Shown: positions 49,340-60,458, counted from the first letter of the stretch. The stretch: 64,000 nt of DNA from Pseudomonas sp. (GCF_017744435.1 NZ_JAGIBG010000021.1:1-64000), one strand, 5' to 3'. Translations and numbers: made by a program. Notes: a model not told the origin generated them from the letters alone.

Positions 49340-51322
49340 ATGGCCGGGCTGATTCCCCAAAGCTTCATCGACGACCTGATCAACCGCCTCGACATTGTCG
49401 ACGTGGTGAGTTCGCGCGTTCAGCTGAAAAAGACCGGCAAGAACTACTCCGCCTGCTGCCCGTTCCACAAGGAAAAGACACCTTCCTTCACGGTCAGCCC
49501 CGACAAGCAGTTCTACTACTGCTTCGGCTGCGGCGCCGGCGGCAATGCCCTCGGCTTCGTCATGGACCACGACAACCTGGACTTCCCCCAGGCCGTCGAG
49601 GAACTGGCCCGCGCGGCCGGCATGGAAGTGCCCAGGGAACAAGGCCGTCGCGACAACAAGCCGCGCCAGCCAACTGATTCGCCGCTGTACCCCTTGCTGG
49701 ATGCCGCCTCGGAGTTCTACCGCCAGGCCCTGCGCAGCCATCCGACCCGCAAGGCGGCGGTGGACTACCTCAAGGGTCGCGGCCTGTCGGGCGAAATCGC
49801 CCGCGACTTCGGCCTGGGCTTCGCGCCGCCCGGCTGGGACAACCTGCTCAAGCACCTGGGCGCCGACACCCTGCAACAGAAGGTGATGATCGACGCCGGC
49901 CTGCTGATCGAGAACGCCGAAAGCGGCAAGCGCTATGACCGCTTCCGCGACCGAGTAATGTTCCCGATCCGCGACAGCCGCGGGCGCATCATCGCCTTTG
50001 GCGGCCGGGTACTGGGCGACGACAAGCCCAAGTACCTCAACTCCCCGGAAACCCCGGTGTTCCACAAGGGCCAGGAACTCTACGGGCTGTACGAGGCACG
50101 CAAGCACAACCGCAACCTCGACGAGATCATTGTCGTCGAGGGCTACATGGACGTGATCGCCCTGGCCCAGCAAGGCCTGCGCAATGCCGTGGCCACCCTC
50201 GGCACCGCGACCAGCGAAGAGCACCTCAAGCGCCTGTTCCGCGTGGTGCCCAGCGTGCTGTTCTGCTTCGATGGCGACCAGGCCGGGCGCAAGGCCGCCT
50301 GGCGCGCACTGGAATCGACCCTCTCGGCACTGCAGGATGGCCGCCGTGCGCGCTTCCTGTTCCTGCCCGAAGGCGAAGACCCGGACAGCCTGGTACGTGC
50401 CGAAGGCACCGACGCCTTCAGGGCGCGGATCAACCAGCACGCGCAGCCACTGGCCGACTATTTCTTCGAGCAGCTGAGCAACGAAGCCGACCCGCGCTCG
50501 CTGGAAGGCAAGGCACATATGGCGACCCTGGCCGCACCGTTGATCGAAAAGATCCCCGGCGCCAACCTGCGTCAGCTGATGCGCAACCGCCTGAAGGAAA
50601 TCACCGGCCTGGACCCACAGCAGGTCGAGCAACTGGCGCAACAGGCGCCGGCGGCCAGCAGTGTGCCGGACTACGACCCTGGCTATGACTACGATGCCAT
50701 GGCCAGCTTCACCCCCGACTACGGCGACATGCCACAGCACGACTACGCTCCCGCTCATCAGGAACCGGAGTGGAAACCGAACAAAGGCGGGGGCAAAAAA
50801 CAGTGGAGCGACAAGCCCTGGGACAAGAACCGCAAGGGCGGCAAACCATGGCAGCAGCGCGACGAAGCACCGCCGCGGGTGCCGGCACCGGTCGAACCAC
50901 CGACCCTGGCCGCCCTGCGCACCTTGCTGCACCACCCGCTGCTGGCCGGCAAGGTCGAGGATGCCAGCCACTTCGCCGACGAAGAGCACCTGTACAGCCA
51001 GTTGCTGGTGGCCTTGATCGAAGCTGCGCAGAAGAATCCTGGGCTAAGCTCAATGCAGCTGATCGCACGTTGGCACGGCACTGAACAAGGCCGCCTGCTG
51101 CGGGCCCTGGCAGAAAAGGAATGGCTGATCGTGGCCGACAACCTTGAACAACAGTTTTTCGACACTATAACTAGCTTGTCCGCCCGCCAACGCGAGCGCA
51201 GCCTGGAACAACTGCTCAGGAAATCACGTCAAAGCGAATTGACCAGCGAGGAAAAATCACAGCTCCTCGCCCTGCTGAGCCGGAATGTTCCCGCACAAAC
51301 GCCGACCTCATCTGGCGCGTGA
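49340..51322 (+). CDS. dnaG: DNA primase
   Basis: Makes RNA primers at the fork. It has 660 residues: zinc ribbon CCPFHKEKTPSF..YYCFGCG (about residues 40-65), primase core, TOPRIM motif EIIVVEGYMDVIALAQ (about 265) with DGDQAGRKA (about 312), a long disordered Pro/Gly/Lys-rich linker (about 440-520, with repeated WKP/KPW), and a C-terminal DnaB-binding domain. ATG 49340 (MAGLIPQSFIDDL) fits family starts; a TTG at 49319 is also in frame. Confidence 0.97.
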   Translation: MAGLIPQSFIDDLINRLDIVDVVSSRVQLKKTGKNYSACCPFHKEKTPSFTVSPDKQFYYCFGCGAGGNALGFVMDHDNLDFPQAVEELARAAGMEVPREQGRRDNKPRQPTDSPLYPLLDAASEFYRQALRSHPTRKAAVDYLKGRGLSGEIARDFGLGFAPPGWDNLLKHLGADTLQQKVMIDAGLLIENAESGKRYDRFRDRVMFPIRDSRGRIIAFGGRVLGDDKPKYLNSPETPVFHKGQELYGLYEARKHNRNLDEIIVVEGYMDVIALAQQGLRNAVATLGTATSEEHLKRLFRVVPSVLFCFDGDQAGRKAAWRALESTLSALQDGRRARFLFLPEGEDPDSLVRAEGTDAFRARINQHAQPLADYFFEQLSNEADPRSLEGKAHMATLAAPLIEKIPGANLRQLMRNRLKEITGLDPQQVEQLAQQAPAASSVPDYDPGYDYDAMASFTPDYGDMPQHDYAPAHQEPEWKPNKGGGKKQWSDKPWDKNRKGGKPWQQRDEAPPRVPAPVEPPTLAALRTLLHHPLLAGKVEDASHFADEEHLYSQLLVALIEAAQKNPGLSSMQLIARWHGTEQGRLLRALAEKEWLIVADNLEQQFFDTITSLSARQRERSLEQLLRKSRQSELTSEEKSQLLALLSRNVPAQTPTSSGA

Positions 51323-51336
51323 GGCCCATGCTCGGG

Positions 51337-51342
51337 TATAAT
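51337..51342 (+). promoter_or_regulatory. -10 box (TATAAT) before rpoD
   Basis: Perfect TATAAT 48 bases before the rpoD ATG, in the dnaG-rpoD gap. No good -35 is visible 16-18 bases upstream, so it may need an activator or be a second, internal promoter. Confidence 0.4.
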
Positions 51343-51389
51343 CCTCGGCTTGTTTTTTGCCCGCCAAGACCTTCAGTGGATAGGGTGTT

Positions 51390-53240
<1,851 letters not shown>

Positions 53241-53244
53241 TGAC

Positions 53245-53272
53245 AAACCCCGGCCCAGGCCGGGGTTTTTCT
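53245..53272 (+). terminator. Intrinsic terminator of rpoD
   Basis: CCCCGGCC (53248-53255) pairs with GGCCGGGG (53258-53265), then TTTTTCTT. Directly after the rpoD stop. Confidence 0.9.
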
Positions 53273-53358
53273 TATCCGACAAATAGTTGTGATCGGCCGC
53301 TCGGCTGGCTGAATGCCCGTCTACACTCGACTTCAGACCAACTGAATGCGAGGCCGCT

Positions 53359-56300
53359 ATGCTGCCGATGCCGGCCATTCTGTTGTTGCTCCTGATGCTG
53401 TGGAACACAACGGCCGGCGCCCTGACCCTGACAGACGAGGAAAAAACCTGGCTCGCTGCCCACCCGCAGTTGAGACTGGGCGTCGACGCTTCCTGGCCAC
53501 CATTCGAGTTTCGTGACCAGGAAGGCCGGTACCAGGGATTGGCCGCCGATTACATCGCCTTGCTCCAGGATCGCCTGGGAGTATCACTGAAGCCGGTCGA
53601 GCCCAGCAGCTGGACCGAAGTGCTGCAGCAGGCGCGCGAAGGCCGTATCGACCTGCTGCCCGGCATCATGTCGACGCCGGAACGTCAGGGCTACCTGGCA
53701 TTCACCCGCCCCTACCTCGATTTCCCCATCGTCATCCTGGCCCATGAAGGCGGCCCGCAACCGCGCACGCTCAAGGACTTGTACGGGCTGAAGGTCGCCG
53801 TGGTGGAAAACTACGCGCCCCATGAACTGCTACGCACCCACCACCCGGACCTCAACCTGGTGGCGATGCCCAATGTCAGCTCGACCCTGCAGGCACTGGC
53901 CACCGACGCGGTGGACGCCGTGGTCGGCGACCTCGCCTCGAGCATCTGGAGCTTGCGCCAGCTCAAGCTCGAAGGGCTGTACGTGAGCGGCGAAACGCCC
54001 TATCGCTATCAATTGGCAATGGCCGCGCCCCGTGACCAGCATGTACTGATCGGCATCCTCGACAAGGTGATGGCCGACATGTCCAGCGATGAAGTCAGCC
54101 ATATCCAGCAGCGCTGGGTTGGCAACGTGGTCGACCAGCGCAGCTTCTGGCGTGACACCCTGCTCTATGGCCTGCCCGCCGTCCTGCTGCTGATCGCCAT
54201 TCTCGCCGTGGTCATCCGCATCAACCGCCGGCTCAGTTCGGAAATCTCCCGGCGCATCGCCCTGGAACAGGAGCTGCGCAGCAGCGAATACCACTACCGC
54301 GGCCTGATCGAGAGCCTGTCGGCAATTGCCTGGGAGGCCGACGCCAACGACTTCACCTACAGCTATGTCTCGCCGCATGCCGAAGACTTGCTGGGCTATC
54401 CCCTGCACGACTGGCTCAAGCCCGGTTTCTGGCGCAGCATCCTGCACCCCGACGATGCGCTCTGGGCCCAGGCCTTCTGCGAAAGCGAAACCGCTGCAGG
54501 GCGTGATCACAGCCTCGACTACCGCGTGATGCGCGCCGACGGCCAGCCGCTCTGGGTACGCAACATCGTCAGCATGATCGAACACGGCCATCGACCCGTG
54601 ATGCGCGGCTTGATGATTGACATCAGCGAGACCAAGCGCACCGAAGACGCGCTGCGTCTGTCGGAGCAGAAGTTCGCCTCGGTGTTCGAGCAGTGCCCGG
54701 ACATTCTGCTGATCGCACGGCACAGCGATGGCGTGCTGCTCGAGGTCAATGAAGCCTTCGAAGAGCAGATCGGCCTTTCACCGGGAGAAGTGATCGGCCG
54801 TACCGCCACCGAGCTCAATTTGTGGGGCATCGAAGGCATGGGCCCGAGGCTGCTCGAACGCCTGCACCAAGGCGGCATCCGCAACATCGAAATGACCTTC
54901 CGCCGCAGCAACGGCCAGTTGTTCACCGGCCTGACCTCCGCCGAGACTTTCGAGCTTGACGGCACCCTGGCGCTGGTCGTGGCCGTTCGCGACATCAACC
55001 AGCTCAAGGAAACCCAGCAACAGTTGCAGACCTCCGAGGAAAAGTTCGCCAAGGCCTTCCACGCCTCACCTGACGGCCTGCTGCTGTCGCGCCAGAGCGA
55101 TGGCCTTCTGCTGGAGGTCAACGAGGGCTTCTGCCGCCTGACCGGTTACGAGTTCAACCAACCTATCGATCAGACCTCGTTCGACCTGGGGATCTGGGTC
55201 GATCTCAACGAACGCAAGCGCCTGATTGACCAGCTTGGCCGTGATGGCTTCGTGCGTGACTTCAGTTGCCACCTGCGCCGCAGCGACGGGCAGATTCGTC
55301 TCTGCGAGCTGTCGGCTCGGCCACTGCCGATCGGTGGCGTCGACTGCATGCTGACCATTGCCCGCGACATCACCGAACGCCACCTGATGCAGGAAAAGCT
55401 GCAACTGGCTGCCACCGTGTTCGAAAATACCGCTGAAGGCGTGCTGATCACCGACACCGACCAACGCATCAGCGCAGTCAACCGTGCCTTCAGCGAGATC
55501 ACCGGCTACAGCGAGATCGAAGCACTCGGCCAAACCCCGCGCCTGCTCGCCTCCGGTCAGCATGACAGCGCTTTCTACGCCGCCATGTGGCACCAGCTCA
55601 CCGCTGAAGGTCACTGGCAGGGCGAGATCTACAACAAGCGCAAGAATGGCGAGCTGTATCCCGGCTGGCTGACCATCAGCGCCGTACGCAACAACGAGCG
55701 CGAAATCACCCACTTCGTCGCCGTGTTCGCCGACATTTCCAGCCTCAAGCACGCCCAGGCCAAACTCGATTACCAGGCCCACCACGACCCGCTGACCGGC
55801 CTGCCCAACCGCGCCCTCTTCGAAAACCGGCTGCAGGCCGTACTGACCTGCTCGCAGGTCTCCAACCGCCAGGGTGCGGTGCTGTTCCTCGACCTGGACC
55901 GTTTCAAACACATCAACGACAGCCTCGGCCACCCGGTTGGCGACCTGTTGCTCAAAGGCATCGCCCAGCGTCTCAAGGAGCAGGTGCGCGACGTCGACAC
56001 CGTGGCCCGCCTGGGTGGTGACGAGTTCATCATCCTGCTGCCCGGCCTGCACAAGCCCAGCGATGCCCATGCCATCGCCAACAAGCTGCTGGCCTGCTTC
56101 GTCGCCCCGTTCCAGGCCGGCGAGCACGAGTTCTTCACCAGCGCCAGCATCGGCACCAGCCTCTACCCACAGGATGGCACCGACGTCGCCACGCTGATCC
56201 GCAACGCCGACGCTGCCATGTATCGCTCCAAGGCCAAAGGCCGCAACCGCGTGGAAGCCTACACCCGTGACCTGACCGTGCAGGCCAGCGAACGCATCGC

Positions 56301-57102
56301 CATGGAACACGAATTGCGCCGCGCCATCGAGCGGAACGAGATGAGCCTGAGCTTCCAGCCCAAGTTGAGCCTCAAGACCCAGACCCTGGTCGGGGCCGAA
56401 GCACTGATTCGCTGGAGCCACCCGACGTTCGGCGAGGTGCCGCCCGAGCATTTCATTCACCTGGCCGAAGAGAACGGCACCATTCTCCAGCTGGGCGACT
56501 GGGTGCTGGAACAGGCTTGCCAGCAGATGCACCGCTGGAAGAAGGCTTATCAAGCCTTTGGGCCACTGTCGATCAACCTGGCGGGCGCGCAGCTGCGCCA
56601 CCCCAACCTCGCCAAACGCATCGAGCATCTGTTGAAGGTCTACCAGCTGAAAGCAGGTGACCTGCAGCTGGAAATCACCGAGAACTTCATCATGAGCCAG
56701 GCCGAAGAGGCCTTGGCCGTATTGCATCAGCTCAAGCAGCTGGGCGTACAGCTGGCGATCGACGACTTCGGCACCGGCTACTCATCGCTGAGCTACCTCA
56801 AGCGCCTGCCGCTGGATATCCTCAAGATCGACAAGTCATTCATCCGCGGCCTGCCGGACGACCCGCACGATGCCGCCATCGCCCGCGCCATCATCGCACT
56901 GGGGCGCAGCATGCAATTGACGATCATCGCCGAGGGCGTGGAGAACCAGGCACAGCAACGCTTCCTTGCAGCCGAGGGCTGCGAGCAGATCCAGGGCTAC
57001 ATCGTCAGCCTGCCATTGCCGCCGGACGAGTTCGCAGCGACGTTTCTTCGTATAGCACTGTCTGATCTTTCGGATGGCACGCTTTCAAAACCCTCGTTAT
57101 AA
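53359..57102 (+). CDS. rmcA: RmcA-like membrane c-di-GMP regulator (SBP-PAS-GGDEF-EAL)
   Basis: Protein of 1247 residues, matching in length, domain order and gene position (next to rpoD) the P. aeruginosa redox regulator RmcA. Signal segment, periplasmic SBP_bac_3 domain (about 25-265), membrane helix (about 270-290), four PAS domains (about 310-820), GGDEF domain with intact GGDEF (about 889), EAL domain with EALIRW (about 1013) and DDFGTGYSSLSYL (about 1134). Both catalytic signatures look intact. In P. aeruginosa it answers to phenazines and L-arginine and acts as a phosphodiesterase. Putida strains do not make phenazines, so its redox signal here may differ. Confidence 0.9.
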   Translation: MLPMPAILLLLLMLWNTTAGALTLTDEEKTWLAAHPQLRLGVDASWPPFEFRDQEGRYQGLAADYIALLQDRLGVSLKPVEPSSWTEVLQQAREGRIDLLPGIMSTPERQGYLAFTRPYLDFPIVILAHEGGPQPRTLKDLYGLKVAVVENYAPHELLRTHHPDLNLVAMPNVSSTLQALATDAVDAVVGDLASSIWSLRQLKLEGLYVSGETPYRYQLAMAAPRDQHVLIGILDKVMADMSSDEVSHIQQRWVGNVVDQRSFWRDTLLYGLPAVLLLIAILAVVIRINRRLSSEISRRIALEQELRSSEYHYRGLIESLSAIAWEADANDFTYSYVSPHAEDLLGYPLHDWLKPGFWRSILHPDDALWAQAFCESETAAGRDHSLDYRVMRADGQPLWVRNIVSMIEHGHRPVMRGLMIDISETKRTEDALRLSEQKFASVFEQCPDILLIARHSDGVLLEVNEAFEEQIGLSPGEVIGRTATELNLWGIEGMGPRLLERLHQGGIRNIEMTFRRSNGQLFTGLTSAETFELDGTLALVVAVRDINQLKETQQQLQTSEEKFAKAFHASPDGLLLSRQSDGLLLEVNEGFCRLTGYEFNQPIDQTSFDLGIWVDLNERKRLIDQLGRDGFVRDFSCHLRRSDGQIRLCELSARPLPIGGVDCMLTIARDITERHLMQEKLQLAATVFENTAEGVLITDTDQRISAVNRAFSEITGYSEIEALGQTPRLLASGQHDSAFYAAMWHQLTAEGHWQGEIYNKRKNGELYPGWLTISAVRNNEREITHFVAVFADISSLKHAQAKLDYQAHHDPLTGLPNRALFENRLQAVLTCSQVSNRQGAVLFLDLDRFKHINDSLGHPVGDLLLKGIAQRLKEQVRDVDTVARLGGDEFIILLPGLHKPSDAHAIANKLLACFVAPFQAGEHEFFTSASIGTSLYPQDGTDVATLIRNADAAMYRSKAKGRNRVEAYTRDLTVQASERIAMEHELRRAIERNEMSLSFQPKLSLKTQTLVGAEALIRWSHPTFGEVPPEHFIHLAEENGTILQLGDWVLEQACQQMHRWKKAYQAFGPLSINLAGAQLRHPNLAKRIEHLLKVYQLKAGDLQLEITENFIMSQAEEALAVLHQLKQLGVQLAIDDFGTGYSSLSYLKRLPLDILKIDKSFIRGLPDDPHDAAIARAIIALGRSMQLTIIAEGVENQAQQRFLAAEGCEQIQGYIVSLPLPPDEFAATFLRIALSDLSDGTLSKPSL

Positions 57103-57103
57103 T
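57075..57103 (+). promoter_or_regulatory. Candidate promoter of the tRNA gene
   Basis: TGGCAC (57075-57080), 17-bp spacer and perfect TATAAT (57098-57103), overlapping the end of the rmcA-like gene. The start point would be about 57110, nine bases before the tRNA. Confidence 0.55.
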
Positions 57104-57118
57104 CCGGGCACTTACTGA

Positions 57119-57195
57119 GGGCCTATAGCTCAGTCGGTTAGAGCAGAGGACTCATAATCCTTTGGTCCACGGTTCGAGTCCGTGTGGGCCCACCA
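57119..57195 (+). tRNA. tRNA with CAT anticodon, probably tRNA-Ile2 (often labelled tRNA-Met)
   Basis: 77-base cloverleaf with encoded CCA: acceptor GGGCCTA/TGGGCCC, D arm GCTC/GAGC, anticodon loop CTCATAA, T arm CACGG-TTCGAGT-CCGTG. The CAU anticodon is that of Met or of lysidine-modified Ile2 reading AUA. C4-G69 and C5-G68 pairs and the loop context GA-CTCATAA-TC match E. coli tRNA-Ile2 better than elongator tRNA-Met, so I lean to Ile2. Confidence 0.9.
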
Positions 57196-57208
57196 GCCAT
57201 GACGAAAG

Positions 57209-57231
57209 CCGCGCCGATGCGCGGTTTTTTT
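57209..57231 (+). terminator. Terminator after the tRNA
   Basis: CCGCGC (57209-57214), CGAT loop, GCGCGG (57219-57224), then seven T. Confidence 0.9.
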
Positions 57232-57313
57232 GTGCTCGAAAGATGACAGTTTCAGGGCTTGCCCTGCTTGTCTACGGCTGGCTAGGCTAGCGGACCCTCC
57301 GTAGAGACTCGCC

Positions 57314-57775
57314 ATGTCGGATTCCCGCCCCATCACCCTCGACGAAATCGACCGCCAGCTGATCGCCCTGCTGCAGATCAACGCCCGCGAAAGCGTCGCC
57401 ACCCTCGCCCGCCAGCTCGGCATCGCCCGCACCACGGTCAACTCGCGCCTGGAGCGGCTGGAAAAGAACAAGGTCATCACCGGCTATGGCGTGCGCCTTG
57501 GCCAGCGCCTGATTGGCGGTGGGCTGCAGGCCTATGTCGGGATCAAGGTGCAGCCACGCTCCGGCAAGGAAGTGGTACGTCGCCTGAGTGCCATGGGGCA
57601 GGTGCAGCAGCTGTGCGCGGTGAGTGGCGAGTTCGATTACGTGGCCTGGTTGCGCAGCGATTCGCCGGAGCAACTCGACCAGCTGCTGGACCAGATTGGC
57701 AGCGTCGAGGGGGTGGAGAAGACCACCACGTCGATCATCCTCAGCAGCAAGGTTGATCGCGGGCAGCCTGCCTGA
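57314..57775 (+). CDS. Lrp/AsnC family transcriptional regulator
   Basis: Protein of 153 residues: N-terminal winged helix-turn-helix (LDEIDRQLIALLQINARESVATLARQLGIARTTVNSRLERLE) and C-terminal RAM ligand domain (YVGIKVQPRSGKEVV.., VSGEFDYVAWLRSD). Family members respond to amino acids. It lies upstream of davBA with a toxin-antitoxin pair between; control of lysine breakdown is plausible from position only. Confidence 0.9.
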   Translation: MSDSRPITLDEIDRQLIALLQINARESVATLARQLGIARTTVNSRLERLEKNKVITGYGVRLGQRLIGGGLQAYVGIKVQPRSGKEVVRRLSAMGQVQQLCAVSGEFDYVAWLRSDSPEQLDQLLDQIGSVEGVEKTTTSIILSSKVDRGQPA

Positions 57776-57944
57776 TCCGTCAGACTGCCAAAGTCTTACA
57801 GGGTAATCCCGACACTTCCTACAGGCGTTACAAGCTGCAATTCAATGACGCTCCCTCAGCGCGCCGACGCGTATAGGCTGGAAAGAAAGCCCATTGACGG
57901 GCTTCTCTTACCCATCCAAACTATACGCAGATTACGTACATGCC

Positions 57945-58307
57945 ATGGACGCGTTTTTTGTTGAGTTGCCACCTTTTGAACGCCACCGGTCCGAGTACCT
58001 CAGCGAAGAGCAGTTCCGCTGCCTACAGCAGATCTTGTTGAGCTGCCCAGATGCAGGCGATGTCATCAGAGGAACCGGAGGGCTTAGAAAAATCCGGTTT
58101 TCTGATCCCCTCAGGCACAAGGGAAAACGAGGGGGCATCCGCGCCATTTACTACTACTGGCTATCGGGCATGCAGTTCTGGTTGTTCACCCTTTACGGGA
58201 AAGACATGCAGGATGACCTGACAGATCAACAGCGCAAGACGCTGAAAACCATGCTCGAACGTGAATACCTGATGAGGACACACCATGCCCCGCAACCTCT
58301 TCACTGA
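57945..58307 (+). CDS. HigB-like (RelE superfamily) toxin
   Basis: Protein of 120 residues (MDAFFVELPPFERHRSEYLSE..) like HigB2/RelE-family mRNA interferases: RKIRFSDPLRHKGKRGGIRAIYYYW and FWLFTLYGKD are the conserved basic and aromatic core. ATG 57945 fits family starts; TTG 57894 with AAAGAAAG upstream would add 17 residues. Its end overlaps the antitoxin start by 23 bases. Toxin-first order as in HigBA. A likely mobile or late-acquired unit in core DNA. Confidence 0.85.
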   Translation: MDAFFVELPPFERHRSEYLSEEQFRCLQQILLSCPDAGDVIRGTGGLRKIRFSDPLRHKGKRGGIRAIYYYWLSGMQFWLFTLYGKDMQDDLTDQQRKTLKTMLEREYLMRTHHAPQPLH

Positions 58308-58599
58308 ACTCAGCGAAGGCTTCGAAGCCCTGGCCGAGGAGCGTGCAGGGAAAATGACCCTGCGCTCACACAAGGTAAATTACGAGGAACTCGCGCCACT
58401 GGCTCCCAACGAGCTGCTTGAGCTGCGCCAGCAACTGAACATGTCCAGAGCGCTCTTCGCAAACTATCTGCGGACCAATGCCCGAACGCTGGAGAACTGG
58501 GAGCAAGGTCGCTCCAAGCCGAATGCCCAAGCCATTGCCTTGATCCGCCTGGTACAAAAATTCCCGGAAACGGTGGAGCACCTTGCAGCAATCAGCTGA
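58285..58599 (+). CDS. HigA-like XRE antitoxin
   Basis: Protein of 104 residues with a helix-turn-helix of Xre/Cro type (LNMSRALFANYLRTNARTLENWEQGRSKPNAQAIALIRLV). Partner of the upstream toxin; likely represses their shared promoter. AGGACACACC before ATG 58285. No operator dyad is obvious in 57776-57944. Confidence 0.85.
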   Translation: MPRNLFTELSEGFEALAEERAGKMTLRSHKVNYEELAPLAPNELLELRQQLNMSRALFANYLRTNARTLENWEQGRSKPNAQAIALIRLVQKFPETVEHLAAIS

Positions 58600-58611
58600 T
58601 CGTTAAAACTG

Positions 58612-58647
58612 ATGTAGTTATGGTCATAGCGACGAAAAAAACTACAT
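58612..58647. repeat. Inverted repeat ATGTAGTT / AACTACAT
   Basis: Eight-base perfect arms with a 20-base loop, in the AT-rich gap between the antitoxin gene and davB. Could be the terminator region of the toxin-antitoxin pair (a run of six A precedes the right arm) or a regulator site for davBA. Confidence 0.45.
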
Positions 58648-58711
58648 TACGCCATCATTCTGCATCTTAATTACGAACACCCCGCTTCATAAAATGACCC
58701 CCAGCCATCTC

Positions 58712-58718
58712 CTATACT
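58712..58718 (+). promoter_or_regulatory. Candidate -10 (CTATACT) of davBA
   Basis: CTATACT matches the RpoS/sigma-70 -10 form, 42 bases before the davB ATG. No canonical -35 is seen. Confidence 0.45.
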
Positions 58719-58760
58719 CAGGCTCCGCCCCTCGCGCAGCCGCTCTGGCAAGGTCACTTC

Positions 58761-60443
58761 ATGAACAAGAAAAACCGCCACCCCGCCGACGGCAAACAGC
58801 CCATCACTATCTTCGGCCCAGACTTCCCCTTCGCCTTCGACGACTGGCTGGAACACCCGGCCGGCCTGGGTAGCATTCCAGCCAAGCGCCATGGTGAGGA
58901 AGTCGCCATCGTCGGCGCCGGCATCGCCGGCCTGGTCGCGGCCTACGAATTGATGAAGCTGGGCCTCAAGCCCGTGGTATACGAGGCCTCGAAGCTCGGC
59001 GGGCGGCTGCGTTCGCAGGCCTTCAACGGCACCGACGGCATCATCGCCGAACTCGGCGGCATGCGCTTTCCGGTGTCCTCCACCGCCTTCTACCACTATG
59101 TCGACAAGCTGGGCCTGGAAACCAGGCCCTTCCCCAACCCGCTGACGTCCGCATCGGGCAGCACGGTGATCGACCTCGAAGGCCAGACCTACTACGCCGA
59201 AAAGGCCAGTGACCTGCCGAAACTGTTCCATGAAGTGGCCGACGCCTGGGCGGATGCGCTGGAAAGCGGTGCCCGGTTCGCCGATATCCAGCAGGCGATC
59301 CGTGACCGTGACGTACCTCGGCTCAAAGAATTGTGGAACAAGCTGGTGCCCCTGTGGGACGACCGAACCTTCTACGACTTCGTCGCTACCTCGCGCTCGT
59401 TCGCCCAGCTGAGCTTCCAGCACCGCGAAGTGTTCGGCCAGGTCGGATTCGGCACCGGCGGCTGGGACTCGGACTTCCCCAACTCGATGCTGGAAATCTT
59501 CCGCGTGGTCATGACCAACTGCGACGACCACCAGCACCTGATCGTCGGAGGCGTGGAGCAAGTCCCTCAAGGCATCTGGCGCCATGTGCCAGAGCGCTGC
59601 GCCCATTGGCCGGCTGGCACCAGCCTGAGTTCGCTGCATGGCGGCGCACCGCGCACCGGGGTCAAGCGCATCGCCCGCGCGGCCGATGGGCGCCTGGCAG
59701 TCACTGACAACTGGGGCGATACCCGCCACTACAGCGCGGTGCTCGCCACCTGCCAGAGCTGGCTGCTGACCACCCAGATCGACTGCGAAGAGTCGCTGTT
59801 CTCGCAGAAGATGTGGATGGCCCTGGACCGCACCCGCTACATGCAGTCGTCGAAGACCTTCGTCATGGTCGACCGGCCGTTCTGGAAGGACAAGGACCCG
59901 CAGACTGGCCGCGACCTGATGAGCATGACCCTCACCGATCGCCTCACCCGCGGTACCTATCTGTTCGACAACGGTGACGACAAACCGGGGGTGATCTGCC
60001 TGTCCTACGCCTGGATGAGCGATGCCCTGAAGATGCTGCCTCATCCGGTGGAAAAGCGCGTGCAACTGGCCCTGGACGCGCTGAAGAAGATCTACCCCAA
60101 GACCGACATCGCCGGGCACATCATCGGCGACCCGATCACCATTTCCTGGGAGGCCGACCCGCACTTCCTCGGTGCCTTCAAGGGCGCGCTGCCGGGCCAC
60201 TACCGCTACAACCAGCGCATGTATGCGCACTTCATGCAGCGGGACATGCCCGCCGAGCAGCGCGGCATGTTCATTGCCGGTGACGACGTGTCGTGGACCC
60301 CGGCCTGGGTTGAAGGTGCGGTGCAGACGTCGTTGAATGCGGTGTGGGGTATCATGAACCACTTCGGTGGCCACACCCACCCGGACAACCCAGGCCCGGG
60401 TGATGTGTTCGACGAGATCGGGCCCATCGCCCTGGCTGACTGA
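58761..60443 (+). CDS. davB: Lysine 2-monooxygenase
   Basis: FAD enzyme turning L-lysine into 5-aminovaleramide in the P. putida aminovalerate pathway. It has 560 residues: Rossmann dinucleotide motif VAIVGAGIAGLVAAYELMKLG (about residue 50; written here as found in 58908-58968) with the FAD-binding GGRLRSQ, GGMRFPVS, and the C-terminal FAD block FIAGDDVSWTPAWVEGAVQ. Like tryptophan 2-monooxygenase. davA follows 15 bases on, as in P. putida KT2440. Confidence 0.93.
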   Translation: MNKKNRHPADGKQPITIFGPDFPFAFDDWLEHPAGLGSIPAKRHGEEVAIVGAGIAGLVAAYELMKLGLKPVVYEASKLGGRLRSQAFNGTDGIIAELGGMRFPVSSTAFYHYVDKLGLETRPFPNPLTSASGSTVIDLEGQTYYAEKASDLPKLFHEVADAWADALESGARFADIQQAIRDRDVPRLKELWNKLVPLWDDRTFYDFVATSRSFAQLSFQHREVFGQVGFGTGGWDSDFPNSMLEIFRVVMTNCDDHQHLIVGGVEQVPQGIWRHVPERCAHWPAGTSLSSLHGGAPRTGVKRIARAADGRLAVTDNWGDTRHYSAVLATCQSWLLTTQIDCEESLFSQKMWMALDRTRYMQSSKTFVMVDRPFWKDKDPQTGRDLMSMTLTDRLTRGTYLFDNGDDKPGVICLSYAWMSDALKMLPHPVEKRVQLALDALKKIYPKTDIAGHIIGDPITISWEADPHFLGAFKGALPGHYRYNQRMYAHFMQRDMPAEQRGMFIAGDDVSWTPAWVEGAVQTSLNAVWGIMNHFGGHTHPDNPGPGDVFDEIGPIALAD

Positions 60444-60458
60444 AACCAAGGAGGCAGC

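Noticed and set aside
57945..58599. Toxin-antitoxin pair as the edge of a larger island
   Set aside because: Flanking genes on both sides (Lrp regulator, davB) are core genes with normal composition; although a tRNA lies at 57119-57195, I see no integrase and no repeated tRNA end.
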